Source of the DNA: UBA8438 sp963934795
GTDB lineage: Bacteria > Acidobacteriota > Vicinamibacteria > Vicinamibacterales > UBA8438
Length of the DNA stretch: 64,000 nucleotides
NCBI GenBank assembly: GCA_963934795.1
Contig: CAWWAF010000007.1
Coordinates: 1 to 64,000, forward strand
Direction of reading: 5' to 3'
The position numbers were made by a program, and so were the translations under genes. Positions 45,576-54,539 of this stretch are shown in pieces (position 1 is the first letter of the stretch; each line of letters opens with the position of its first letter). The notes beneath the pieces are model-generated. The model was not told where the DNA came from. It ran no database searches and saw only the letters and a list, made by a program, of their open reading frames with translations.

Positions 45576-46943
45576 TTACTGGTAGTCAGCGGCCGCGAGC
45601 GACAGGCGCACCACCTCTTCGTCGTTACGGACAATGACATGACGGTTGGCGAACGCAGGGTGCGCCCACAGCACGGGACGATCCCGGTATCGACCTGATA
45701 TACCACCCCTGGTCCTGGTGGTTGGCGCGAGGAGCGGCGTGCGATCGATCTCCTCATACCCGCCCGGTGTGAACCGTGCCAGGATGAGTTCACCGGTGTC
45801 GTTCACAACGAAGTAGCGATCGTCGTGGCGGACGAAATAGGCGGTGGCCCACCGGTCTTGCTCGTTCATCTGCTCGGTCTGCCAGAGCCGTTCGCCGGTT
45901 GTCGCGTCGAGTCCACGCATTTCGCCGTAACTGCCGACGCCATACAGGTGGTCGCCGACGACGACGGGCGTCGAAATGATGGAATGCAACGTCTCGGTCT
46001 GGTCCGGCATTTCGCTCCGTGCCCCGCCTTGCCAGAGCACCCGCGCATCGGGCCGGTCAGGATTGAGCGCCAGCATCATCGATCCGTTGAAGAACTGGCT
46101 GACCACGAGATACCGGCCACTGCGCACAGGGGTCGCAATCGCCATACCGCCACCAATAGCGAAGGGCTGCTCCCAATACTGGGCGCCGGTCTCGGGATTC
46201 AGCGACGTGATGGCGGTCGCGTGCCACGCGATCAATTGCCGTACACCGCCAGCCTCGATCACGATGGGTGCCGAGTACCCGGTTTCCGACGTGTTGTCGA
46301 TGGCGCGCCACACCTCGGCCCCACTCACCTTGTCGAATGCCACAACCTTGGCGTCAGGGTCGCCACCCACCATCGCGATCAGCAGGTCACCCTCGACGAG
46401 TGGCGCCTGTGATGTCCCCTGGACCGGGACGGTCGCGCCATACTCGGCTACGGTGTCGACCCGCCAGAGCAGTGCCCCCGCCTGGGTGTTGAACGCGGAC
46501 AACAGGCCGGCCGCCCCAAGGACGTATACACGATCGCCATCGACCGTTGGCACAGCTCGCGGCCCGATGGCGTACTTGACCTGCAGATTGCGGTAGGTCG
46601 ACGACCACTCTTGTTCCCACAGGTGGGCCCCGGTCTCTTCGTCGAACACGACCAGTCGTTCGTGCCCGTCCAGCGTACGACTGCCGGGTGTCTCCTGGTA
46701 GTCGAGCACGAAGACACGCCCGCCGGCCACCGCTGGGCCGGCGAATCCGGCCCGCACCGGAGCGCGCCAGGTCACCACGAGGCCGTCGCCCGCGAACTGC
46801 TCCACGACCCCGGTCTCGTGCCAGACCCCATCTCGAGCGATCCCCCGCCACTGTGGCCAATCTTCTGCCTGAAGATGACCGGCCGCCAGGGCGACGATTA
46901 CGCCGGCGCCGAGCCACACGCAGTGATGTCTTTTCACGGCCAT
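45576..46943 (-). CDS. Secreted PQQ-like beta-propeller protein (DWPQWRG type)
   Basis: A 455-residue exported propeller. The signal peptide ends near LQAE and the mature protein begins DWPQWRGIARDG. Blade motifs such as RLVVFDEETGAHLWEQEW, LSAFNTQAGALLWRVD, VAFDKVSGAEVWRA and LDATTGERLWQTE recur at 35-50 residue intervals. Third of the DWPQ group in this window. Translation is placed at ATG 46943; an upstream start at 46973 is possible. The LLM oxidoreductase gene diverges from it with 86 bases between. Whether it binds PQQ is not decided by sequence. Confidence 0.85.
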   Translation of the reverse strand: MAVKRHHCVWLGAGVIVALAAGHLQAEDWPQWRGIARDGVWHETGVVEQFAGDGLVVTWRAPVRAGFAGPAVAGGRVFVLDYQETPGSRTLDGHERLVVFDEETGAHLWEQEWSSTYRNLQVKYAIGPRAVPTVDGDRVYVLGAAGLLSAFNTQAGALLWRVDTVAEYGATVPVQGTSQAPLVEGDLLIAMVGGDPDAKVVAFDKVSGAEVWRAIDNTSETGYSAPIVIEAGGVRQLIAWHATAITSLNPETGAQYWEQPFAIGGGMAIATPVRSGRYLVVSQFFNGSMMLALNPDRPDARVLWQGGARSEMPDQTETLHSIISTPVVVGDHLYGVGSYGEMRGLDATTGERLWQTEQMNEQDRWATAYFVRHDDRYFVVNDTGELILARFTPGGYEEIDRTPLLAPTTRTRGGISGRYRDRPVLWAHPAFANRHVIVRNDEEVVRLSLAAADYQ

Positions 46944-47029
46944 AGGATGGCGCGACCCCCTCGTCCTGGTCAACCCGGGGCGTGCCCGGAGCGTGCCCCG
47001 CGGGCGCCCGGCGCGCTACCATAGCGTCA

Positions 47030-48025
47030 ATGGCCGCTTTCTCCGTGCTCGATCTGTCTCCCATCCCTGAAGGGGGTGACGCCGCGGTCGCCTTGCGCAA
47101 CTCTGCGGATCTGGCTCGGCACGCCGAGCAATGCGGGTATCGGCGCTTCTGGCTCGCCGAGCACCACAACATGCCCGGGATCGCCAGCGCCGCCACCGCG
47201 GTGGTCATTGGTCACGTCGCGGCCGCCACATCGACGATTCGGGTGGGAGCGGGCGGCATCATGCTGCCGAACCACGCACCCCTCGTGATCGCGGAGCAGT
47301 TCGGTACGCTGGCGACGTTGTTCCCGGGACGTATTGACCTCGGCCTGGGACGCGCGCCTGGCACAGATCAGCAAACCAGTCAGGCGCTGCGGCGCACTCT
47401 GGATGGCGACGTCCATGCGTTTCCGCGCGATGTCGTCGAGCTCCAACGCTATTTCGCCGCGGTGGAGCCCGGGCAACGCGTGCGTGCCGTGCCGGGTGCC
47501 GGCCTCGAGGTGCCTATCTGGATTCTCGGTTCCAGCTTGTTCGGTGCACAGCTGGCGGCGGCGTTGGGTCTCCCCTACGCGTTCGCCTCACACTTTGCGC
47601 CCGCCGCACTCATGCAGGCCCTCGAGACGTATCGCTCGCAGTTCACACCGTCGACCCAATTGGCCGAACCGTATGCCATGGCTGGGCTCAATGTCTTCGC
47701 GGCCGAGACCGCGGAGGAGGCCAGGTTCCTGCGCACCTCGGTGCAGCAGTCAATCTTGCAGCTGCGGCGTGGTGCCCCCTGCCCGCTGCCTCCTCCAGTC
47801 CCTGACTTCGATGCAGGCCTGTCGGCGGCTGAACGGCAGATGCTGGATCAGATGCAATCGTGCTCCGTGGTGGGTGGCCCCGACACGATAGGCACGGGCG
47901 TCGCCGACTTCGTCGAACAGACAGGTGTGGACGAGGTCATGATCACGGCCCACATCTTCGATCACGACGCCCGGCTGCGCTCGCTCCAGATCACGGCGGA
48001 GCAGTTGATGCTCGCTCCCGTGTGA
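47030..48025 (+). CDS. LLM-class flavin-dependent oxidoreductase
   Basis: A 331-residue bacterial luciferase-like (LLM) oxidoreductase of the alkanal-monooxygenase group. The TIM-barrel start SVLDLSPIPEGG, the RFWLAEHHNMPGIASAA motif and IRVGAGGIMLPNHAPLVIAEQF are hallmarks of this branch, which uses FMN (or F420). The substrate is unknown. No flavin reductase gene is adjacent. ATG 47030 lies just before the barrel's first strand; the frame is open to 46982. It is convergent with the FAD-dependent gene, 28 bases between stops. Confidence 0.92.
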   Translation: MAAFSVLDLSPIPEGGDAAVALRNSADLARHAEQCGYRRFWLAEHHNMPGIASAATAVVIGHVAAATSTIRVGAGGIMLPNHAPLVIAEQFGTLATLFPGRIDLGLGRAPGTDQQTSQALRRTLDGDVHAFPRDVVELQRYFAAVEPGQRVRAVPGAGLEVPIWILGSSLFGAQLAAALGLPYAFASHFAPAALMQALETYRSQFTPSTQLAEPYAMAGLNVFAAETAEEARFLRTSVQQSILQLRRGAPCPLPPPVPDFDAGLSAAERQMLDQMQSCSVVGGPDTIGTGVADFVEQTGVDEVMITAHIFDHDARLRSLQITAEQLMLAPV

Positions 48026-48053
48026 GGGGCCGTCTTGGCTGTCCGCAGGCGCC

Positions 48054-49685
48054 TCACTCTGACCTGATCAACGCCTGCGCGGCGTTCGCTCCATCCAAGG
48101 CGGCGCTCATAATGCCCCCTGCATACCCGGCTCCCTCGCCCACCGGGTACAGGTTCGTGAAGCCCATCGCGCGATAGGTGACGCGGTCACGGGGAATACG
48201 GACCGGACCAGAGCTGCGCGACTCGAGGCCAACCAGCAATCCGGCGTCGCTCGCGAAGCCGGGGAGGCGCCGTTCAAAAGAGATCAGGGCGCGCGCGATG
48301 GCCCGTCTGGCCAGCTCGGGCAGGAGCTGGTCGAGGCGCCCGGGGACGATGCCGAAAGGCCACGTCGAGCGCCGCGCGGCGCCGGCCTTCGCCGACGGCC
48401 GGTCGCGGCCGGCCAGGAAGTCCGCGGCCGTCTGAGCCGGCGCTGTGTAGTCACTCCCTCCGGCCTCGAAAAAGCGTTGCTCCAGCGTGCGTTGGAACGC
48501 CACGCCGTCAAAGGCACCGTGGCCAAACTCGCGCGGGCCAAGCGTGGTGACCACCGCAGCGCTGGCCCAGGGAGACGAGTGCCTGGAGTTACTCATGCCG
48601 TTGGTGCACAGCAGCCCAGGCTCGTTGATGGACGCCACGATGCGGCCACCAGGGCACATGCAGAATGAGTAGCCGGCCGGAAGACCGTCACCAGCCTTGC
48701 ACAGCAGGTTGTAGCTGGCTGCCCCGAGTTGCACCGCGGCGGCGCCATAACGACCGCGATCGATCAGTTCCTGGGGATGCTCGATGCGCAGACCGAGTTG
48801 GAACGGCTTTGGCTCAAACAGCACACCCTGGTCCGCCAACTTGGCCCACGTATCGCGCGCGCTGTGCCCCACGGCGAGCACCAGCGCGTCGCACCCGACC
48901 TCACCAGCGCTGGTCGCGACCGCCGTCACCTGGCCCTTGCCGAGCACGAGCGACTCGACCCTCGTGTCGAACCGGAAGACGACGCCGAGCGCCTCGAGCC
49001 GTCGTCTGAACGCGGGCAAGATGCGGTGCAGCCGGTCGGTACCAATGTGCGCCAGACTGTCGTAGGCGATGGCGGCAGGAGCGCCGCAAGCGATGAGTTC
49101 CTCAAGCAGCGGCACCTCAAGCGGATCATCCACCCGTGTATAGATTTTGCCGTCCGAATAGGTCCCCGCCCCCCCTTCGCCGAAGAGCAGGTTGCGCTCC
49201 GGGTCGACCTCGCGCGAGCGGTGGAACCGGGCCACCGCGCGGCTCCGCTCACGCACCGCCGGACCCCGCTCGAGTAATGTCACCTGCGCACCGTTGCGAG
49301 CGAGCACGAGCGCGGCGAACAGCCCCGCCGGTCCAGCACCGACGACAACGACTCGCGACGCGTCGCCGCGACGGCGACCGAGCACCTCGATCGATCCCAT
49401 CTCCGGGGCCAGTCGCGCCCGCCCCGCCTTCTCGGCCCGCGCCAACGCACCCGTGCGACGCCCAGCCTCCATCACGACGTCCACGTGGCAGACGAAACGT
49501 AGCCGCCGGGCCCCGCCGCGCTGACGCATGTCCAGCGCCTTGCGAGCGATACGAAAGCCCCGCAACTCCTCAACGTCGAGACCAACGAGTTGCGCCGCGT
49601 GCTCGCGCAGCCGTTGCTCCGGTTCGTCGAGGGCCAGTTCCAGCCCTAACAGCCGCCACGTGGCTGACGGCAACCGTTCGCTCAT
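48054..49685 (-). CDS. FAD-dependent oxidoreductase (COG2509-like)
   Basis: A 543-residue flavoprotein. An N-terminal 100-residue domain precedes the dinucleotide-binding GAGPAG at 116-121 with the ribose-binding LLERG strand about 20 residues further. FGEGGAGTYSDGKIYTRV, GYSFCMCPGGRIVASINE and a closing GFTNLYPVGEGAGYAGGIMSAALDG are characteristic of the uncharacterised COG2509 group. The chemistry is unknown. ATG 49685 starts the N-terminal domain; the frame open to 49721 is possible. Confidence 0.88.
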   Translation of the reverse strand: MSERLPSATWRLLGLELALDEPEQRLREHAAQLVGLDVEELRGFRIARKALDMRQRGGARRLRFVCHVDVVMEAGRRTGALARAEKAGRARLAPEMGSIEVLGRRRGDASRVVVVGAGPAGLFAALVLARNGAQVTLLERGPAVRERSRAVARFHRSREVDPERNLLFGEGGAGTYSDGKIYTRVDDPLEVPLLEELIACGAPAAIAYDSLAHIGTDRLHRILPAFRRRLEALGVVFRFDTRVESLVLGKGQVTAVATSAGEVGCDALVLAVGHSARDTWAKLADQGVLFEPKPFQLGLRIEHPQELIDRGRYGAAAVQLGAASYNLLCKAGDGLPAGYSFCMCPGGRIVASINEPGLLCTNGMSNSRHSSPWASAAVVTTLGPREFGHGAFDGVAFQRTLEQRFFEAGGSDYTAPAQTAADFLAGRDRPSAKAGAARRSTWPFGIVPGRLDQLLPELARRAIARALISFERRLPGFASDAGLLVGLESRSSGPVRIPRDRVTYRAMGFTNLYPVGEGAGYAGGIMSAALDGANAAQALIRSE

Positions 49686-49800
49686 GTCCACCTGTCTCGG
49701 GGCCTCCGGGTCATGACGCAATCGGTGACGCTCTTACGTATCCGCACGCCTGTCGGCGGAGTAACATGCCCCGCACGCAACCATCTCTCGAGCCGCGACC

Positions 49801-50088
49801 GTGATTGACACCTTGCGTTCCGACCTGCGGTATACCGTGCGGGCACTCGCCAAGCACCCCAGGTTCTCGGTGCTCGTGATCGGCACGATGGCGCTCGGCA
49901 TCGCGGCGACGACCGCAGTCTACAGGGTCATCGACGGGGTTATCGTTCGCCCGCTCCCGTTTCCGGAAGGCGATCGGTTCGCCCAGCTCCTCCGACCTCG
50001 CACCGACGGGAAGGGCGGAGCCGGTCAACACCGGAGCGAGGTCGTAGGGACACGTTCAGGAGGCCACACATGCGCAACGTTGTCGTAG
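49801..50088 (+). pseudogene. Truncated ADOP-type permease remnant
   Basis: About 65 N-terminal codons of an ADOP/MacB-like orphan permease: DLRYTVRALAKHPRFSVLVIGTMALGIAATTAVYRVIDGVIVRPLPFPEGDR matches the amphipathic start, first membrane helix and LRPLPF segment of the family, whose members are normally about 800 residues. After residue 65 the sequence loses all similarity and ends at TGA/TAG in the region of the next gene's start, so the remaining 90 percent is gone. The cupin gene begins inside the remnant's last codons. A GTG opens the fragment. Confidence 0.75.
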
Positions 50089-50576
50089 CCATATTCTTGA
50101 TTGCGGCGGCCAGCTTCCCAGCCGGGGCTCAGGAGTCCGGGGCGCCGCCGGCCATCTACAAGCCAGGGGCCGACATCATCGCCGAGTTGGACCGCGCGGC
50201 GGCCACGTCAGCCTCCGCCGGTGGGTGGTCGGTGAGCGTGTCGCCCGGGGTCTCGGTGCGCCGCCGGAGCAGCGCCGTCCCGCAGTTCGCGATCGTGCAT
50301 CCGTTCAGCGTCGAGATCTACCGCATTTTGGAAGGGAGTGGGACCCTCGTGACCGGTGGTTTCCTCGAGCTCCCGCTGGCCGAATCCACCAATCCCAACC
50401 TCATCCGGACCGAACGGGGCATCCGCGATGGGTTGGCTCGACAGGTCCGAGAGGGCGACATCCTGGTGCTACAACCAGGCACACCGCACTGGTTCCGGTC
50501 GATCGACGGTGACTCGCTGACCTATATGGAGTCCCGCATCCAGATCACCACACACCCGGTCCAGTTCCAGCCGTAA
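50070..50576 (+). CDS. Exported cupin-domain protein
   Basis: A 168-residue protein with a signal peptide (ending PAGAQ) and a single cupin barrel: FAIVHPFSVEIYRILEGSGTLVTGG forms the first metal-binding motif region and GDILVLQPGTPHWFRSIDGDSLTYME the second, with His in both. AGGAGG precedes ATG 50070. It begins within the end of the permease remnant and is thus likely the surviving partner. Role unknown; the barrel could bind a metal and a small ligand in the periplasm. Confidence 0.87.
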   Translation: MRNVVVAIFLIAAASFPAGAQESGAPPAIYKPGADIIAELDRAAATSASAGGWSVSVSPGVSVRRRSSAVPQFAIVHPFSVEIYRILEGSGTLVTGGFLELPLAESTNPNLIRTERGIRDGLARQVREGDILVLQPGTPHWFRSIDGDSLTYMESRIQITTHPVQFQP

Positions 50577-50668
50577 GGGCGGGCGCGCTAGCGACGACAG
50601 TGGTCAGAAAGCGCAGACCGGCGTTCGACAACCCATCGAACGCCATCTCCGGCTGTCCGCCACAACGT

Positions 50669-50706
50669 CAAGGGGACGACGGAGCGTGCACCCCGTCGTC
50701 CCCTTG
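50669..50706. terminator. Perfect 14-bp hairpin between convergent genes
   Basis: CAAGGGGACGACGG at 50669-50682 pairs perfectly with CCGTCGTCCCCTTG at 50693-50706 around a 10-base loop. It lies between the convergent cupin and dienelactone hydrolase genes. No T-run follows on either strand, so it is a likely bidirectional transcript-end structure, not a textbook intrinsic terminator. Confidence 0.6.
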
Positions 50707-50729
50707 CCAAGCCACGCTACACGAGTCTT

Positions 50730-51605
50730 CTACGCCAGGGCGGTGTCAAACAACGCCAGCAGCCGACTCCAAGCCCGTTCCGCCGACGCCTCGTGATACA
50801 CCGCCGAATCCGGCGGGCACCAGCCGTGAATCGTCCCATCGTAGACTTCGATCTCTGCCGGGAGACTTGCGGCCGCATACGCCTCGCGCAAGGTTTCCTT
50901 CACCTCCGGGTTCCCCTCGTCGTCATTGGCCGCCACGCAGTGCAACATGTGGGCCGTGGTGTCAGGTATGAGCAGGTGGGGACTGTCCGGCGCATCTGTC
51001 GCCAATCCTCCGCCATGGAAGGTGCCGCCGGCACCCATCCGCTCGGGCACAGCAGCCACGGTGCGCATGACCATCGGGCCGCCCATGCAATAGCCAGTGG
51101 TGCCAATCTTCCGACCGGTGTCCACCGCGGACTGCTGATCCAGGAACGCCACGAACGCTCGCGCGTCGGCAAAATGGGTCTCTGGCGTCAGCGTCTGCAT
51201 CAAACCGATGACCTTCTCCCGCACCTCAGGCTGGCCGAACACCGCACCATCAGGCACCACCGGCGACCGCTCGTTGCGGTAGAACGGATTGGCCACCAGG
51301 ACCGAATAGCCGGACTCGGCCAAGCGCTTGCCCATCGCCCGGAACGCGGGACGTAGTCCCAGGATGTCCGGCCAGATGATGACGCCCGGATGTTGTCCCG
51401 CCGCTGGGTGGACGAAGTAACAGTCCGCCACGCCGTCCGGAGTCGTCACGTTGACGTCCGTCTCCGTCACCGCCTGGGCGTTGGCAACCTTGGGCAACAT
51501 CATCGCCACACCAACCGCGGCGGCCCCCTTACCAAATTCACGACGAGTCATACCTGAACGTCGCAGGTACTCGTCGACATCTGCTTGAGTATCGTTGTCA
51601 CACAT
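50730..51605 (-). CDS. Dienelactone hydrolase family protein, Tat-exported
   Basis: A 291-residue alpha/beta hydrolase of the dienelactone hydrolase family. The catalytic Cys173 in GYCMGG, an Asp-rich loop (ANDDEGNP) and His in the GTIHGW segment make the Cys-His-Asp triad. The N-terminus has a twin-arginine motif (TRREFGKG) followed by a hydrophobic stretch ending NAQA, so it is exported folded. Natural substrates may be cyclic esters from aromatic breakdown, or other esters. AGGAGA precedes ATG 51605. It is convergent with the cupin gene across a strong hairpin. Confidence 0.9.
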   Translation of the reverse strand: MCDNDTQADVDEYLRRSGMTRREFGKGAAAVGVAMMLPKVANAQAVTETDVNVTTPDGVADCYFVHPAAGQHPGVIIWPDILGLRPAFRAMGKRLAESGYSVLVANPFYRNERSPVVPDGAVFGQPEVREKVIGLMQTLTPETHFADARAFVAFLDQQSAVDTGRKIGTTGYCMGGPMVMRTVAAVPERMGAGGTFHGGGLATDAPDSPHLLIPDTTAHMLHCVAANDDEGNPEVKETLREAYAAASLPAEIEVYDGTIHGWCPPDSAVYHEASAERAWSRLLALFDTALA

Positions 51606-52081
51606 GATGATGTTCTCCTGGGATTAGGGGTGCGTCTCTGGCTTCGCTTTCATCAGTCCACCAGCGGTATCGTTAGAGTTCACGCCGTCGGCGGTTGGGC
51701 GTCCTGGTCGGTCCCGTGGAACCGGACGGGCGTCAACACACACCCGTCCCATGGGCTCGGCTTCCACGCCGTGGTGATCCGCGCGACACGCATGCACGCA
51801 TGATACGGCGCAGACGGATGATCCGTACACAGTTTTGACTGCGCTCGAAAATCCTCGCGCGCGCAAGGTCAGCCCGCAGCGTGAAGAACCGCGCGTACCT
51901 CCGGGCGCCTCGTCCGGATTTGTTCGATATCCAGGTCCATCTGAAAGACCGTCCCCAGGGAGGAGGTTCTACGCGGTGGATGCCATGGTGTGACACGCAC
52001 GACGCGACAAGCGCTCGCCCTCCCAACCAGCGACCGCCTGATATGCTAATGGCCTGACCTCAGAAAGGGACGAACCCCGAC
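51606..52081. other. Intergenic region, no gene seen
   Basis: About 475 bases between the diverging dienelactone hydrolase and holin-like genes. Open frames cross it but none looks coding. It should contain two promoters; no convincing promoter, tRNA or hairpin was found, except a ribosome-binding-like AAAGGGA before the holin-like gene. Confidence 0.5.
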
Positions 52082-52417
52082 ATGATCGGACTCATCATCA
52101 ACGTACTCGTGATGGCCGGGTTGCTCTACGGCTTGGCGTCGGTCCTCCCCGGAGTCCGAATCAAGTCGTTCGGCACGGCGCTAGTCGTGGCGCTGGTGTA
52201 CGGCCTCCTGAACTACTTCCTGTTCTCGCTGATCGCGTTGGTCGCGTTCATCCCGATGCTCTTGAGTTTCGGGCTGTTCGGACTGCTGATCAACGCATTC
52301 CTTCTGTGGCTGACGGACAAGCTCGTCGAGGATTTTGAGATCCCGTCGCTCTCCATGACGGCGCTGATGGCCTTGTTGCTGACGCTCGGCAAGTTCGCGC
52401 TGCGTCTACTGGTCTGA
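52082..52417 (+). CDS. Phage-holin-family small membrane protein
   Basis: A 111-residue protein with four predicted membrane segments and short loops, of the PF04020-type four-helix family often labelled phage holin IV. The Asp/Glu-rich turn WLTDKLVEDFEIPSLS between helices three and four is typical. In most bacteria these are chromosomal proteins of unknown role and not lysis holins. No other phage gene is near. It stands alone. Confidence 0.85.
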   Translation: MIGLIINVLVMAGLLYGLASVLPGVRIKSFGTALVVALVYGLLNYFLFSLIALVAFIPMLLSFGLFGLLINAFLLWLTDKLVEDFEIPSLSMTALMALLLTLGKFALRLLV

Positions 52418-52543
52418 ACGCCATGACCGTCCGCCGGTGACAGACACTCGCGCATCCGATCGGACCAGGCCCGCCAGCGGCCCCTCACCGGCCGCCCCCG
52501 GGTCGGTCGTGACGCGGTGTTCCTGCGCACACCCGCCGCACCA

Positions 52544-53191
52544 CTACAGCGCTCTGAAACACGCGTAGTTCTGTGCCGCCGTCGGCGAATCCAGCTCCTC
52601 CTGGAACACTTCAAGACAGTCGACCCGGGTGAAACCCGCACGACCCAGCATGGTGAGGTGGATGTCTATCTCGAACCGACCAGCCTCGTAATCCTGCACA
52701 GCACCAACCGGTTTGGTGAAATCGCCGTTGAGCAGAACACCCCGGCCGCCGAGGGCCTGCGCACAGCCGGTGTAGACAGTCTGGACGTGTACGGGGCTGC
52801 CCAGGTCGTGCAACGCCCACGTGGAGACGATGGCGTCAGGCGACAGCGTCTGGTCAGCCCACCACGAGGCGCTGACGAGATCAGCCTGTCGGTAATCAAC
52901 CCGTGACACATGATCGCAGAGCCGCTGCGCGGCGATGTCGAGCATGGCGCGAGAGAAATCGACACCGCAGTACCGAAGACGGGGCATGGCGGCGAGCAGG
53001 TGCTCGGCCAGATAACCGGGTCCCATCCCAAGCTCCATGACCAGCCCGTCCGGCGCTACTCGGGCCTGGAGCTCGGCCAGGATGAGGTCGAAGAGCCGCA
53101 GGCGGTCGGGCGTCGGCTGAAAGCGCGCCGCCCATCCGGACGCATAGGCAGCGTCGTGAAATTCATGATCCGCGCCAATGACCTTCGCCAT
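52544..53191 (-). CDS. Class I SAM-dependent methyltransferase
   Basis: A 215-residue methyltransferase. SAM motif I is VMELGMGPGYLAEHLL near residues 51-66, the acidic loop reads YCGVDFSRAMLDIA, and STWALHDLGSP sits at motif IV position. GGAGG lies just before ATG 53191. The substrate is unknown. It follows the PQQ-dependent aldose dehydrogenase gene downstream on the same strand with 61 bases between. Confidence 0.85.
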   Translation of the reverse strand: MAKVIGADHEFHDAAYASGWAARFQPTPDRLRLFDLILAELQARVAPDGLVMELGMGPGYLAEHLLAAMPRLRYCGVDFSRAMLDIAAQRLCDHVSRVDYRQADLVSASWWADQTLSPDAIVSTWALHDLGSPVHVQTVYTGCAQALGGRGVLLNGDFTKPVGAVQDYEAGRFEIDIHLTMLGRAGFTRVDCLEVFQEELDSPTAAQNYACFRAL

Positions 53192-53252
53192 CCGCTCCTC
53201 CTTGTGCCGGACGCGTCGCTAGCCACCCGAAATGAGGAAGTCGGACCTTAGG

Positions 53253-54413
53253 CTACCGTGCGGTGATCGGTTCCAACCGCACAACCGGGGTCGGCGCGCC
53301 GCCGCGGTCCTCGATCGCCAAGTAGAGGTACCCATCCGGTCCCTCTCGGACATCGCGCACCCGGCCAATCCCATAAGCTAGCGTTTCCTCCCGCTCGAAA
53401 CGCCGTGGCTGGTCTACGCTCGGTGTCAGCCGGGCCAGCTGCTGTCCGGACAACCCGCCAACGAAGACGCTGCCCTTCCACTCAGGGAAACGGTCGCCCG
53501 AGTAGATCACCAATCCCGAGGTCGCGATCGACGGCACCCAGAAGTGCGTCGGCGGCTCGATGTCGTCGCGCAATGTGCCGCCGTGAATGGCAGACCCGGA
53601 CCCGTAGTTCACGCCGTAGCCGACGACGGGCCAGCCGTAGTTCAGCCCCGGCTGCACAAGGTTGAGTTCGTCGCCACCTTGAGGCCCATGTTCATTAATC
53701 CAGACATCGCCGGTGTCCGGATGGATAGCAAGACCCTGCGGATTACGATGGCCGTAACTCCAGATCTCGGGGAGGGCTCCCTCCTGCCCCACGAACGGAT
53801 TGTCGGCAGGTACCTGCCCGTCATCGTGCAACCGGATCATGACGCCGTGATGGTTCGACAGATCCTGCGCGGGATGCGCCGAGAGGTCCCCCGTGGAGGG
53901 CACCATCCGCTCGCCCACCGAGAGAAAGAGGAAGCCATCTCGATCCCACGCCAGCCGCCCGCCATAGTGTCCTCTGCCCGCTGTCTTTGCTTCGAACACC
54001 TCTTCGATGTCGGTCAGTTGGTCGTTCTCGAACCGTCCGCGTATGACCGCCGTGGTCGAGCCGTCCCCCTGTGGGCGCGCGTAACTCAGGTACAGGAGTC
54101 GATTCGAGGCGAAGTCCGTGTGTGGCAGCACGTCAAACAACCCACCCTGGCCCTCTGCGAAGACAGCCGGCACGCCTTGCACCGGATCGGGCAGCAGCCG
54201 TCCGTCCCGCACAATGCGCAGACGGCCAGGCCGTTCGCCGATCAGCATGTCTCCATCGGGCAGCCAGGCCATGGACCAGGGATTGACCAGGCCCTCAGCC
54301 ACGGTCGTCACACGATAATCGTGCAGGGCCGACCTGAAAACCTCTTGGGCTGCTGTCGGCTCTCCGGCCAACAGTACGATGCCGACCGCCGCCGCCGCGG
54401 TTACTCGAATCAT
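53253..54413 (-). CDS. PQQ-dependent aldose sugar dehydrogenase (YliI-like)
   Basis: A 386-residue exported six-bladed propeller of the soluble glucose dehydrogenase/YliI (Asd) family, oxidising sugars at C1 with PQQ. A signal peptide ends near TAAQ. Conserved blocks: NPWSMAWLPDGDMLIGERPGR, HTDFASNRLLYLSYA, YGHRNPQGLAIHP and INEHGPQGGDELN. No PQQ biosynthesis genes are in the window, so the cofactor comes from elsewhere in the genome or the medium. It is probably co-transcribed with the downstream methyltransferase. A 126-base gap separates it from the quinoprotein gene at 54540. Confidence 0.92.
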   Translation of the reverse strand: MIRVTAAAAVGIVLLAGEPTAAQEVFRSALHDYRVTTVAEGLVNPWSMAWLPDGDMLIGERPGRLRIVRDGRLLPDPVQGVPAVFAEGQGGLFDVLPHTDFASNRLLYLSYARPQGDGSTTAVIRGRFENDQLTDIEEVFEAKTAGRGHYGGRLAWDRDGFLFLSVGERMVPSTGDLSAHPAQDLSNHHGVMIRLHDDGQVPADNPFVGQEGALPEIWSYGHRNPQGLAIHPDTGDVWINEHGPQGGDELNLVQPGLNYGWPVVGYGVNYGSGSAIHGGTLRDDIEPPTHFWVPSIATSGLVIYSGDRFPEWKGSVFVGGLSGQQLARLTPSVDQPRRFEREETLAYGIGRVRDVREGPDGYLYLAIEDRGGAPTPVVRLEPITAR

Positions 54414-54539
54414 GCTCTTCCTCTCCTGCTGCCGGACGTGCGATGCAGTCCGGAGACCGACGGGGCGCGCCGACAGAGCCGCGCCCGCCTCATACGTTTC
54501 AGTATCGCACGCGTTCGTCGCACCAGCCTCCCGAGGCCG

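Noticed and set aside
52082..52417. Prophage lysis gene (holin)
   Set aside because: The holin label is a family name only; no phage genes are near and the gene stands alone.
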